Assembly (NCBI GenBank): GCA_937975725.1
Contig: CALJUL010000029.1
Location: 1 to 15,439 of the forward strand
Direction: 5' to 3'
DNA from: an uncultured Pseudoxanthomonas sp.
GTDB lineage: Bacteria > Pseudomonadota > Gammaproteobacteria > Xanthomonadales > Xanthomonadaceae
DNA length: 15,439 nt
A program made the translations under genes and the position numbers. Below are positions 6,232-14,726 of this stretch, in pieces. The notes beneath the pieces were generated by a model. The model was not told the DNA's origin. It ran no database searches and was given only the letters and a program-made list of their open reading frames with translations. The first letter of the stretch is position 1. Every line of letters starts with the position of its first letter.

Positions 6232-7857
6232 ATGAACGCATGGCCTGACTTCGAGACACATTGCGTCGACAACCAGCCGCCGCCGTTCGAGGCGCACGAT
6301 CTGTGGGCCGACGATGCGGCGCTGCGCGAGGGTGTGCTGCGCGAGGGGGCGGGTGGCTTCGCGCCGCGGTTGGCGGTCTATGGCGCGCTTTCGGGCGACG
6401 AGCTGTACAGCATCGGTTTCGATGCCAACCGCGACCGGCCGCGGCTGCGCACGCACGACCGCTATGGCCACCGCATCGACACGGTGGAATTCCATCCCGC
6501 CTACCACCGCCTGATGGAGGCGGCGAAGGCGCATGGCGTCGCCGGCCTGTCCTGGCACGAGCCGGTGCCGGGCGCGCACGTCGCGCGCGCGGCGTTGAGC
6601 TACCTGCATCACCAAGCCGAGGCGGGCACCAGTTGCCCGCTGACGATGACGCACGCGGCGGTGCCGGTGTTGCAGCGCGAGCCGGGATTGCGCGAATGGG
6701 CGGAGAAGGCCGCGGCGCCGCACTACGATCCGCGCGACGTGCCCATCGCCGGCAAGGCCGGCATCACCCTGGGTATGGGCATGACCGAGAAGCAGGGCGG
6801 TTCCGACGTGCGCACCAATGCCACGACGGCCACGCCGCGCGGCGACGGCGCGTATGCGCTGGTCGGGCACAAGTGGTTCTTTTCGGCGCCGATGTGCGAC
6901 GGCTTCCTGGTGCTGGCGCAGGCGCCGGGCGGGCTGACCTGTTTCCTGCTGCCGCGGCGGCTGGACGACGGCGCGAAGAACGCATTCCGGCTGATGCGGT
7001 TGAAGGACAAGCTGGGCGACTGGGCGAATGCGTCGAGCGAAGTCGAGTTCACCGGTGCGCAGGCGTGGCGCGTGGGCGAAGAGGGGCGCGGCGTGGCGAC
7101 CATCATCGAGATGGTCATGCTGACGCGGCTGGACTGCATGCTCGGTTCCGCCGCGGAAATGCGCATGGCGTTGGCACAGGCACTGCACCATGCACGGCAT
7201 CGCCGGGCCTTCGGCAAGCCGCTGGCGGAACACGCGCTGATGCGCAACGTGTTGGCCGATCTGGCGATCGAATCGGAGGCGGCGCTGGCCTTCGCGCTGC
7301 GGGTGGCGCGAGCGGTGGACGCCGCGCCGCGCGATCCGGCCGAGGCCGCGTTCGCGCGCATCGCCACCGCGGCCGGCAAGTACTGGATCTGCAAGCGCGC
7401 GCCGGCCTTCGTCAACGAAGCGCAGGAATGCCTGGGTGGCGCGGGCTACGTGGAGGAATCGCTCCTGCCGCGGCTGTACCGGCAGGCGCCGCTGAATTCG
7501 ATCTGGGAAGGCAGCGGCAACATCCAGTGCCTGGACGTGCTGCGCGCGTTGGCGCGCGAGCTGGAATGCGTGCAGGCGATCTCGGCGGAACTGGCCGGCG
7601 CCGGCGGGCGCGATACCATTTTCGACGACCACGTCGCCCGCCTGCGCGACGACCTGGCGACGGTGAGCGAAAGCGGCGCGCGCCGGTGGGTGGAGCGGTT
7701 GGCGCTGGCGTTGCAGGCGGCCGTCCTGCTGAAGGCGGACAGTCCGGCGGCGGCGTTGTTCGTGCGTTCGCGGCTGGGTGGCGAACACGGCCTGGCCTTC
7801 GGCACGCTGCCGGACGACGCTGGCCTGGACGCGCTGTTGCAGCGGGCCCTGCCATGA
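6232..7857 (+). CDS. aidB: AidB-type acyl-CoA dehydrogenase family flavoprotein
   Basis: This 541-residue protein matches E. coli AidB (541 residues) in length and block order. The N terminus THCVDNQPPPF resembles the AidB start. GMGMTEKQGGSDVRTN (181-196) is the flavin-binding segment, and LVGHKWFFSAP (210-220) and RLKDKLG (256-262) follow. SIWEGSGN (423-430) carries the catalytic-position glutamate E426, and CLDVLR with R438 corresponds to a DNA-contacting arginine of the E. coli protein. AidB is part of the adaptive response to alkylation, binds DNA, and has weak isovaleryl-CoA dehydrogenase activity; its true reaction is debated. GGGAG lies seven bases before the ATG. No ada gene or Ada-like site is seen here, so alkylation control is unproven. 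The stop codon overlaps the next start by 4 bases (ATGA). Identification by recalled alignment is strong. Confidence 0.92.
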   Translation: MNAWPDFETHCVDNQPPPFEAHDLWADDAALREGVLREGAGGFAPRLAVYGALSGDELYSIGFDANRDRPRLRTHDRYGHRIDTVEFHPAYHRLMEAAKAHGVAGLSWHEPVPGAHVARAALSYLHHQAEAGTSCPLTMTHAAVPVLQREPGLREWAEKAAAPHYDPRDVPIAGKAGITLGMGMTEKQGGSDVRTNATTATPRGDGAYALVGHKWFFSAPMCDGFLVLAQAPGGLTCFLLPRRLDDGAKNAFRLMRLKDKLGDWANASSEVEFTGAQAWRVGEEGRGVATIIEMVMLTRLDCMLGSAAEMRMALAQALHHARHRRAFGKPLAEHALMRNVLADLAIESEAALAFALRVARAVDAAPRDPAEAAFARIATAAGKYWICKRAPAFVNEAQECLGGAGYVEESLLPRLYRQAPLNSIWEGSGNIQCLDVLRALARELECVQAISAELAGAGGRDTIFDDHVARLRDDLATVSESGARRWVERLALALQAAVLLKADSPAAALFVRSRLGGEHGLAFGTLPDDAGLDALLQRALP

Positions 7858-8387
7858 AGCGGTACCTGCCGATGGGCGCAGGCCGCGCTCTGTTCGCCAC
7901 GGGCCTGCTGATGCTGTCGTGGACGGCTTCCGCCCAATCGCCGAGGGCCGCGCCGTGGCCGCCTGCATTGCTGCCAGCGGCGCAGCAGGCCGATGCCATC
8001 CACGTGTACAAGGCGCAGCGGCGCATGGACCTGCTGCGGGCCGGCAAGGTCATCGCGCATTACCGCATCGCCCTGGGCGGCACGCCGGTCGGCCACAAGC
8101 GCCAGCAGGGCGATAGCCGCACGCCGGAAGGCGACTACCGCATCAGCTTCCGCAACCCGCGCAGCCGCTTCCATCTGTCGTTGCGGATCTCCTATCCGGA
8201 CGAGGCGGACCGCCGGCAGGCCGCGGCGCGCGGCGTCGATCCGGGCGGCGACATCATGATCCACGGCGCCACGCCGCCCGGCTACACGAGCGACTGGACC
8301 GAGGGCTGCATCGCGGTGACCAACCGCGAGATGGAGGAGATCTGGCAGCGCGTGCCGGTGGGCACGCCGGTGCGCATCGACCCGTGA
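7854..8387 (+). CDS. secreted L,D-transpeptidase (YkuD domain)
   Basis: This 177-residue periplasmic enzyme is expected to form or remodel 3-3 cross-links, or attach partners to peptidoglycan, through a catalytic cysteine. A signal peptide is plain: basic MKR, a hydrophobic stretch at about 10-24, and TASA with likely cleavage after A27. The YkuD domain covers about 47-176, with IHG (136-138, H137) and DWTEGCIAVTN (147-157), where C152 is the nucleophile. The residue before GC is glutamate (TEGC) rather than the more common SHGC histidine. The DWTxGCIAxTN form is a known subgroup of this family. The start at 7854 overlaps the aidB stop as ATGA and no independent ribosome binding site is obvious, so translation is probably coupled to aidB. 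The gene ends 19 bases from the convergent membrane-protein gene. Confidence 0.92.
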   Translation: MKRYLPMGAGRALFATGLLMLSWTASAQSPRAAPWPPALLPAAQQADAIHVYKAQRRMDLLRAGKVIAHYRIALGGTPVGHKRQQGDSRTPEGDYRISFRNPRSRFHLSLRISYPDEADRRQAAARGVDPGGDIMIHGATPPGYTSDWTEGCIAVTNREMEEIWQRVPVGTPVRIDP

Positions 8388-8388
8388 A

Positions 8389-8405
8389 CGCGCCGGCCCG
8401 GCGCG
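8389..8405. terminator. GC hairpin between convergent genes
   Basis: CGCGCCG (8389-8395) and CGGCGCG (8399-8405) form a perfect 7-bp stem with a GCC loop in the 19-base gap between two convergent genes. There is no T run on either strand, so it is at best a weak or factor-assisted bidirectional terminator. Confidence 0.35.
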
Positions 8406-8406
8406 G

Positions 8407-8973
8407 CTAGCCCGCGCGGCGGAATTCGGCGGCGACGACCGGCGTGCACAGCCGCCACGCGATCCATCCCAGCAGCGCCGACATCACCACCGCCATGCCG
8501 ATGCCGAAGACGCGGAAGAACACCAGCATCTGCTGCATCTGCGCGTGCATCTCGTCCGGCACTTCGTGCATGCCGGCGAAAGCCATCGACTGCACCAGGA
8601 ACACCTGCTGGAAGACGGTGACGCCGATGTTCCAGGCGATACCCAGCAGCAGGAGACCGACGAACAGCCGGCGCGCGCCGTCGTGGCGCCGCAACAGGCC
8701 GATGGACGCCGCCAGCATGGCCGCGCTCGCCAGCAGCGCCAGGGCGAAGAAGCCCTCGATGTGGTCGAACAGGAAGCGGGCCGCCGCCGGCAGCGCGGTT
8801 TCCGCCTGCATCTGCTGGCGCATCCGCTCCAGCGGGAACAGCAGGTGCAGCATGAGGTTCTGCAGGATGCCGGCCGCCACGCCGAAGCCGCTGAGGGCGA
8901 TGAAGATCCACGCCACCACGGTGACGAAGGCCGAGCGCGCGGGCGGGGGCAGGGAAGGAGGCGTCGCCGTCAT
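8407..8973 (-). CDS. four-helix membrane protein of unknown function
   Basis: I do not recognise a family. The 188-residue product shows four hydrophobic helices at about 16-40, 74-94, 103-128 and 149-175. There is a short Pro-rich N terminus and a longer amphipathic stretch between the first two helices (about 45-70, with several Met and Gln). A second Met- and Gln-rich loop, MHEVPDEMHAQMQQ, lies at 135-148. Cytoplasmic-membrane location is inferred. The gene starts 15 bases after the TetR repressor gene on the same strand, so it is probably in one transcript with the repressor and under its control. That context hints at a role in membrane lipid homeostasis, but nothing in the protein proves it. 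No strong ribosome binding site precedes the ATG. Confidence 0.8.
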   Translation of the reverse strand: MTATPPSLPPPARSAFVTVVAWIFIALSGFGVAAGILQNLMLHLLFPLERMRQQMQAETALPAAARFLFDHIEGFFALALLASAAMLAASIGLLRRHDGARRLFVGLLLLGIAWNIGVTVFQQVFLVQSMAFAGMHEVPDEMHAQMQQMLVFFRVFGIGMAVVMSALLGWIAWRLCTPVVAAEFRRAG

Positions 8974-8988
8974 GGCGCCGTCGCCCGT

Positions 8989-9654
8989 TCAGGCGGGTGG
9001 CAGCGGCATGCGCGTGCCCAGGGCGCGCGCGCCGGTGATGATCATGCGCACCATCTCGGACAGTTCGTCGATCAGTTCCCGGTCCTTTTCCGGAGGCAGG
9101 TCCATCGCGGTGGCGCCCATGGCGAACACCAGTCGGGTGATCGCGCGCGAGACCAGCGCCGGCTCGTGCAGCGGCGCCTTGTCGCGCGTCGCCAGCCGGA
9201 TCAGGTCCACCCGCAGTTCCTCCTCGAAGAACTGCAGTTCGCGTTCCACCGCGTGCTTGAAGGCGTCCGAGCCCACGTTGCCCTCGCGCAGCAGCACGTG
9301 CAGCAGCTTGTCGTCGGCGCGGAGCTGCTCGATGAAGGCTTCCACCGAGCCGCGCACCACGCTGCGGTCGCTGCTGGCGGCGCGCTGGCGCGCCTCGCCG
9401 ATGATCTTGCGCAGCGAGCTGCCGGCCAGGTCGATCAGCGCCACCGCCAGTTCGTCCATGTCGCGGAACTGGCGGTAGAAGCTGTTGGGGGCGATGCCGG
9501 CCTCGCGCGCCACTTCGCGCAGGCTCAGGGTGGAGACGCTGCGGTGCGGTCCGACCAGCTTCAGGGCGGCGGCAAGCAGGTCCTCCCGGGAGATGGTCGC
9601 CTTGCGGCCGGGGCCGTGGTCGTCCTGGTGCAGCGGGGTCGGGTAGGAATTCAC
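8989..9654 (-). CDS. fabR: FabR/DesT-type TetR-family repressor
   Basis: This 221-residue regulator has an N-terminal helix-turn-helix, LSLREVAREAGIAPNSFYRQF (43-63), which closely matches E. coli FabR. The block FRDMDELAVALID (63-75) follows, and then an all-helical ligand domain. FabR and P. aeruginosa DesT bind acyl-CoA or acyl-ACP and tune unsaturated fatty acid synthesis. The divergent genes here are a reductase and a desaturase, as with desT-desCB, so a DesT-like job is inferred. The start is GTG at 9654. No ATG in frame could give an intact DNA-binding domain, and the upstream sequence is a poor ribosome binding site. A perfect inverted repeat at 9707-9720 overlaps its predicted -10, suggesting autoregulation. 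The downstream membrane protein follows after 15 bases. Confidence 0.9.
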   Translation of the reverse strand: MNSYPTPLHQDDHGPGRKATISREDLLAAALKLVGPHRSVSTLSLREVAREAGIAPNSFYRQFRDMDELAVALIDLAGSSLRKIIGEARQRAASSDRSVVRGSVEAFIEQLRADDKLLHVLLREGNVGSDAFKHAVERELQFFEEELRVDLIRLATRDKAPLHEPALVSRAITRLVFAMGATAMDLPPEKDRELIDELSEMVRMIITGARALGTRMPLPPA

Positions 9655-9704
9655 GCGCTCTGGCCGGCATTCGGAGTAGTACGGGCATCATAGCGCCGCA
9701 AATT

Positions 9705-9710
9705 AATATA
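9705..9710 (-). promoter_or_regulatory. predicted -10 element of the repressor gene
   Basis: On the minus strand this reads TATATT, five of six consensus bases, in an AT-rich island within otherwise GC-rich DNA. Transcription would start near 9698, leaving a leader of about 44 bases before the GTG. No good -35 is visible at 16-18 bases, so this is tentative. Confidence 0.4.
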
Positions 9711-9720
9711 CAGGTGTATA
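9707..9720. promoter_or_regulatory. predicted FabR/DesT operator
   Basis: TATACA-GG-TGTATA is a perfect 6+2+6 inverted repeat and the strongest palindrome in the 99-base region between the divergent repressor and reductase genes. It overlaps the predicted repressor -10 (9705-9710) by four bases and the desC -35 (9719-9724) by two. One bound dimer could therefore shut both directions. The half-site resembles the TACA/TGTA core of E. coli FabR sites as I recall them. Confidence 0.6.
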
Positions 9721-9746
9721 GACATGCGTCTCTGCATCGGTATAGT
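9719..9746 (+). promoter_or_regulatory. predicted desCB promoter, likely leaderless
   Basis: TAGACA (9719-9724) matches five of six -35 bases. A 16-base spacer leads to TATAGT (9741-9746), which matches five of six -10 bases. The ATG at 9754 lies only seven bases after the -10, where transcription itself should start, so the mRNA would have essentially no leader. The lack of a good ribosome binding site at that ATG agrees with this. Confidence 0.55.
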
Positions 9747-9753
9747 GGCGGCC

Positions 9754-10860
9754 ATGAGCGCTCAGTTCTCACCTCCCCGGCGCCGGCCGGGAGCCCTGAA
9801 ACGCCTGGTCGGCCCCCTGGTCAAGCCGGACGTGTTCGATTTCTGGTCCACCCGGCTGCACCGCACCTGGACCTGGGACCGCCCGATGGCACGGCTGGTG
9901 GCGCGCGAAGCCGCCTCCGCCGACGCCGTGACCCTGCTGCTCCGGCCCAACCGCCATTGGGCCGGCCACCGCGCCGGCCAGCACGTGAACCTGGGCGTGG
10001 AGATTGGCGGCGTGCGCGTCACCCGCAGCTACAGCCTGACCGCGCCGCCGCGGGCCGACGGCCTGCTGCCGGTCACGGTGAAGGCCATCGAGGGTGGCCG
10101 CGTCAGCAACCACCTGTGCCGTGAGGCCAGGCTGGGCGAGGTTTTCGAGCTCGGCCAGGCGTTCGGCGACATGACCCTGCCCGAGGCACCGACGGACGCG
10201 CCACGCCTGCTGCTGGCGGCCGGCAGCGGTATCACCCCGATGATCGCGCTGGCGCGGGAACTGGCCGCGCGCGGCATGCCGGGCGAAACTACCCTGCTGT
10301 ACTGGGTGCGCCGCCGCGAGGAAGCCTGCTTCCTCGACGAACTGCGCGCGCTCGCTGCCGCCCACCCGCGCTTCCGCTTCCGCCTGCTGCTGACGCGCCA
10401 GGCCGCGGCGTCGCCGGATGAGGGCGAAGGCCGCATCGATGCGGCATCACTTGAAGACAGTCTGGCCGGGCCGGCGCAGATGCACGCGATGGCCTGCGGG
10501 CCGGGCGGTTTCGTCGAGGCCGCGCGCGCGTTGCTCGCCGGTCGCGTCGCCGCGTTCCAGGCCGAAGCCTTCACCCTGCCGCCGCGCGCGGTCGCCGAGG
10601 ACGGCGAAGTGGAGGTACGCCTGCAGCGCAGCGGCCGCACGCTGCGCCTGGCGCGCGGCCTGTCGCTGCTGGAAGCGCTGGAAGCGCAGGGCCTGAAGCC
10701 CGACTCCGGCTGCCGCATGGGCATCTGCAATAGCTGCGCCTGCGGCAAGGCTGGAGGCAGCGTGCGCCACCTGCCCAGCGGCGAACTCGCCCACGAACCC
10801 ACGCAGGCGCTGAAGCTGTGCATCCACAGCGCCGCCACCGACCTGGAACTGGACCTGTAA
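9754..10860 (+). CDS. desC: flavin/2Fe-2S oxidoreductase, desaturase electron donor (DesC-like)
   Basis: This 368-residue three-part reductase carries electrons from NAD(P)H through a flavin to a plant-type 2Fe-2S centre. The N terminus (VFDFWSTRL, 27-35) resembles that of desaturase-linked reductases. The flavin-binding RSYS is at 91-94, the nicotinamide-binding GSGITPM at 157-163, and CGPGGF at 248-253. The C-terminal ferredoxin domain has cluster cysteines C320, C325, C328 and C356. An in-frame ATG at 9724 would lie inside the predicted -35, so 9754 is preferred. The stop codon TAA shares a base with the desaturase ATG, so the pair is translationally coupled. Together with the divergent DesT-like repressor this reproduces P. 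aeruginosa PA4890-PA4889-PA4888. Electron delivery to the neighbouring desaturase is inferred from that context. Confidence 0.9.
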   Translation: MSAQFSPPRRRPGALKRLVGPLVKPDVFDFWSTRLHRTWTWDRPMARLVAREAASADAVTLLLRPNRHWAGHRAGQHVNLGVEIGGVRVTRSYSLTAPPRADGLLPVTVKAIEGGRVSNHLCREARLGEVFELGQAFGDMTLPEAPTDAPRLLLAAGSGITPMIALARELAARGMPGETTLLYWVRRREEACFLDELRALAAAHPRFRFRLLLTRQAAASPDEGEGRIDAASLEDSLAGPAQMHAMACGPGGFVEAARALLAGRVAAFQAEAFTLPPRAVAEDGEVEVRLQRSGRTLRLARGLSLLEALEAQGLKPDSGCRMGICNSCACGKAGGSVRHLPSGELAHEPTQALKLCIHSAATDLELDL

Positions 10861-12023
10861 TGAGCACGCGCACCTCCGCCGCCCGCAACCGCAGACTCAA
10901 CGCCGAGGAACTGGACCGCTTCGGCGAGGAACTGGACGCGCTGCGCGCGCGCACCGTCGCCACGCTGGGTACGCGCGACGCGCGCTACATCCGCAACATC
11001 GTCAAGGCCGTGCGCTACGCCAACCTGGCCGGGCGCGCGCTGCTGTTCGCCGCCGCCGTGGCCGGCGGCCTGTGGCTGGCCGACAGCGCGGTGGGCTGGC
11101 TGTTCTGGGTGCTGTGGGCTGCCGGCGCGCTGATGTTGGGGCTGGGCAAGATCCTGGACAACATGGAACTGGGCCACAACGTCATCCACGGCCAGTACGA
11201 CTGGATGGGCGATCCCCAGCTCAACGGCCGCACCTACGACTGGGACATCGTCGCCACCGCCGAGAACTGGCGCTACACCCACAACTTCCGCCATCACACC
11301 TATACCAACGTGCGCGGGCTGGACGACGACATCGGCTATGGCTTGCTGCGCATCTTCCCCGAGCAGAAGTGGAAGCCGTTCTACCTGTTGCAGCCGGCGG
11401 TCGCGGTGGTGTTCGCGTTGTACTTCCAGTGGGGCGTGGCCATCCAGAACCTCAAGCTGGGCCGCTGGTGGCACGGCAAGATGAGCACCCGCCAACTGCG
11501 CGTCAAGTCCGCGCCGGTAGTGCGCAAGATGGGCAAGCAACTGGCCAAGGACTACGTGGTCTATCCCGCGCTGGCGGGCCCGTTCTTCCTGCCGGTGCTG
11601 CTGGGCAACCTGGTCGCCAACGGCCTGCGCAACGTGTGGACCTACGTGATCATCTTCTGCGGGCACTTCACCGCCGACGCCGAGACCTTCCCCAAGGAAT
11701 GCGTGAAGAACGAATCGCGCGGCCACTGGTACCTGCGCCAGTTGCGCGGCTCGTCCAACATCCGCGGCGGTTTCCTGATCAACGTGCTGTCGGGCAACCT
11801 GAGCCACCAGATCGAGCACCATTTCTTCCCCGACGTGCCGGCCAACCGCTACGCGGAAATGGCCCGCGAAGTGCGCGCCATCTGCGCCCGCTACGGCCAG
11901 CACTACAACACCGGCACGCTGTTCACCCAGTTCGGCCAGGTGTGCTGGCGCATCCTGCGCCACGCCTTCCCCAGCCGCCCGCGCCGCATGGCGTCGCTGG
12001 TGCCGGCGGAAGCCGCTGCCTGA
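10860..12023 (+). CDS. desB: membrane fatty acid desaturase (DesB-like, probably delta-9)
   Basis: This 387-residue membrane-bound di-iron desaturase introduces a cis double bond into acyl chains using oxygen and electrons from the reductase. Three histidine boxes are present: HNVIH (106-110), HNFRHH (141-146) and HQIEHH (316-321). H269 in GHF is a likely extra ligand. Hydrophobic segments lie at about 57-75, 78-98, 175-196 and 237-268. The HxxxHHTYTN form of box 2 and the QIEHHFFP form of box 3 place it with acyl-CoA or linoleoyl-CoA-type desaturases. Position delta-9 is inferred from the DesB parallel, not seen. The ATG overlaps the desC stop by one base; an upstream in-frame ATG at 10818 would lie wholly inside desC. 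Expression should follow the desC promoter and operator. Confidence 0.92.
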   Translation: MSTRTSAARNRRLNAEELDRFGEELDALRARTVATLGTRDARYIRNIVKAVRYANLAGRALLFAAAVAGGLWLADSAVGWLFWVLWAAGALMLGLGKILDNMELGHNVIHGQYDWMGDPQLNGRTYDWDIVATAENWRYTHNFRHHTYTNVRGLDDDIGYGLLRIFPEQKWKPFYLLQPAVAVVFALYFQWGVAIQNLKLGRWWHGKMSTRQLRVKSAPVVRKMGKQLAKDYVVYPALAGPFFLPVLLGNLVANGLRNVWTYVIIFCGHFTADAETFPKECVKNESRGHWYLRQLRGSSNIRGGFLINVLSGNLSHQIEHHFFPDVPANRYAEMAREVRAICARYGQHYNTGTLFTQFGQVCWRILRHAFPSRPRRMASLVPAEAAA

Positions 12024-12050
12024 CGCCAGTCGGGGCTTTACGCCGGCTAT

Positions 12051-12124
12051 TGCAGGAGGGCCTTCACGCCCGACCGGAATGCTTGGGCACCAATGGGAAA
12101 GCATCGGGACTGAAGCTCTCTACA
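12051..12124. repeat. REP inverted pair, copy 3 (desB / ABC gap)
   Basis: Arm A (12051-12075) starts TGCAGGAGGG and carries GGGCCTTCACGCCC, a variant of the family palindrome. Arm B (12105-12124) is a diverged inverted copy (reverse complement TGTAGAGAGCTTCAGTCCCG). Between them ATGCTT and AAGCAT also pair. It is the most diverged copy in the window and lies between two convergent genes, where it could act as a transcript end for desCB. Confidence 0.75.
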
Positions 12125-12136
12125 CGGGAACCCTGC

Positions 12137-12159
12137 ATGCGGCGTGATGCCCGCCGCAT
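12137..12159. terminator. GC hairpin between convergent desB and ABC genes
   Basis: ATGCGGCG (12137-12144) and CGCCGCAT (12152-12159) form a perfect 8-bp stem with a 7-base loop, 14 bases beyond the ABC stop codon on the minus strand. No T run follows on either strand, so terminator function is only suggested. Confidence 0.35.
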
Positions 12160-12173
12160 CCTCCGCTCCGCGG

Positions 12174-13955
<1,782 letters not shown>

Positions 13956-13975
13956 CGGGTTTCCAGGTCGAAGCG

Positions 13976-13981
13976 ATTGTA
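13976..13981 (-). promoter_or_regulatory. possible -10 of the ABC gene at a REP end
   Basis: On the minus strand this reads TACAAT, five of six consensus bases. Four of its bases (13978-13981) belong to the outer end of REP copy 4. Transcription would start near 13969, 14 bases before the ATG and just ahead of GGAAA. No good -35 is visible, so this is weak. Confidence 0.3.
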
Positions 13982-14117
13982 GGAGGGGTTTCAGCCGCGC
14001 CCCGACCGTTTCACCGGCTGCATGCGGATGAGCGCGCCGCCGCGCGCCCGTCCGGCACACGGCCGGGTTGCCGGCTTCCTGCCGCGACGCGCGGTCGCGG
14101 CTGAAGCCCCTCCTGCA
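13978..14117. repeat. REP inverted pair, copy 4 (yigZ / ABC gap)
   Basis: Arm A (13978-14007, starting TGTAGGAGGGG) and arm B (14093-14117, ending CCCCTCCTGCA) are inverted copies. Arm A has a short CGCC-type insertion before its CGACC end. The arms are 85 bases apart, much further than in the other three copies, and the spacer is itself GC-rich and palindromic in places. It fills most of the 183-base gap between two genes on the same strand, so it may separate their transcripts or protect the upstream message. Confidence 0.85.
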
Positions 14118-14138
14118 AGCGCCAGGGTTTTCCGGCGG

Positions 14139-14726
14139 TCATTCCGCGCCGAGGAAGCGCACCCGGTTACGGGTGGCGTCGCGCAGGTGGGTTTTCAAGG
14201 CGTCCACCCGGTCGGCGGGCAATTCCAGCGCCAGCGTGGCGCCGTGTTCGTCGAAGCGTTCGCCGCGCTTGTCGGCGGCGTGCGCGGCCAGGGCCGCGTG
14301 CACGATGCCCAGGTCGTCGAAGGCGACCGCCAGTTCCAGCGCGCGCATGTCCACCAGCGGCAGGCGCGGCGCGGTGCGCAGGCATTCGGCTGCGGCGCCG
14401 CCATAGGCGCGGACCAGGCCGCCGGCGCCCAGCTTGATGCCGCCGTACCAGCGCGTCACCACCACCATCACCCGGTCGCAGCCCTGGCCGTCGATGGCGG
14501 CCAAGATCGGGCGCCCGGCGGTGCCGGCCGGCTCGCCGTCGTCGCTGGAACGGTATTCGGTGCCGATCCGGTAGGCCCAGCAATTGTGGGTGGCCGCGGG
14601 ATCGGAGACCTCGCGCAGGAAGGCCAGCGCCGCCTCCGGCGACGCGACGGGCGCGGCCCGGACGATGAAACGGCTGTGCTTCACCTCCAGCACGTGGGAG
14701 GCGGGCGCCGCCAGGGTGTCGCTCAT
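14139..14726 (-). CDS. YigZ/IMPACT family protein (UPF0029)
   Basis: This 195-residue cytoplasmic protein has the IMPACT N-terminal fold. Visible blocks are KHSRFIV (16-22), THNCWAYRIG (46-55), SDDGEPAGTAGRP (61-73) and the long conserved segment TRWYGGIKLGAGGLVRAYG (91-109). A C-terminal UPF0029-type domain follows from about 130. E. coli YigZ has this architecture. Its cellular role is unsettled; eukaryotic IMPACT acts on translation control, and bacterial members are linked to stress and starvation by inference only. The start at 14726 follows GGAAAG by a few bases. Its ATG overlaps the stop of the preceding minus-strand gene as ATGA, so the two are coupled. A longer frame to 14858 lies inside that neighbour and is rejected. 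Confidence 0.93.
   Translation of the reverse strand: MSDTLAAPASHVLEVKHSRFIVRAAPVASPEAALAFLREVSDPAATHNCWAYRIGTEYRSSDDGEPAGTAGRPILAAIDGQGCDRVMVVVTRWYGGIKLGAGGLVRAYGGAAAECLRTAPRLPLVDMRALELAVAFDDLGIVHAALAAHAADKRGERFDEHGATLALELPADRVDALKTHLRDATRNRVRFLGAE

Noticed and set aside
4686..6272. A 528-codon open frame on the minus strand opposite the monooxygenase gene
   Set aside because: It has no recognisable motif, is antisense to a gene with intact catalytic motifs, and such long antisense frames are expected in DNA this GC-rich.
6261..7853. A long upstream extension of the L,D-transpeptidase frame across aidB
   Set aside because: The extension is Arg/Gly/Ala-rich and out of frame with aidB; the real start at 7854 gives a clean signal peptide.
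9724..9753. Earlier in-frame ATG as the start of the reductase
   Set aside because: It begins inside the predicted -35 and would add ten residues unlike the family N terminus; no ribosome binding site precedes it.
13956..14060. N-terminal extension of the ABC transporter to 14060
   Set aside because: The extra 35 residues are translated from the REP arm (KPLLQ), and a good ribosome binding site sits before 13955.
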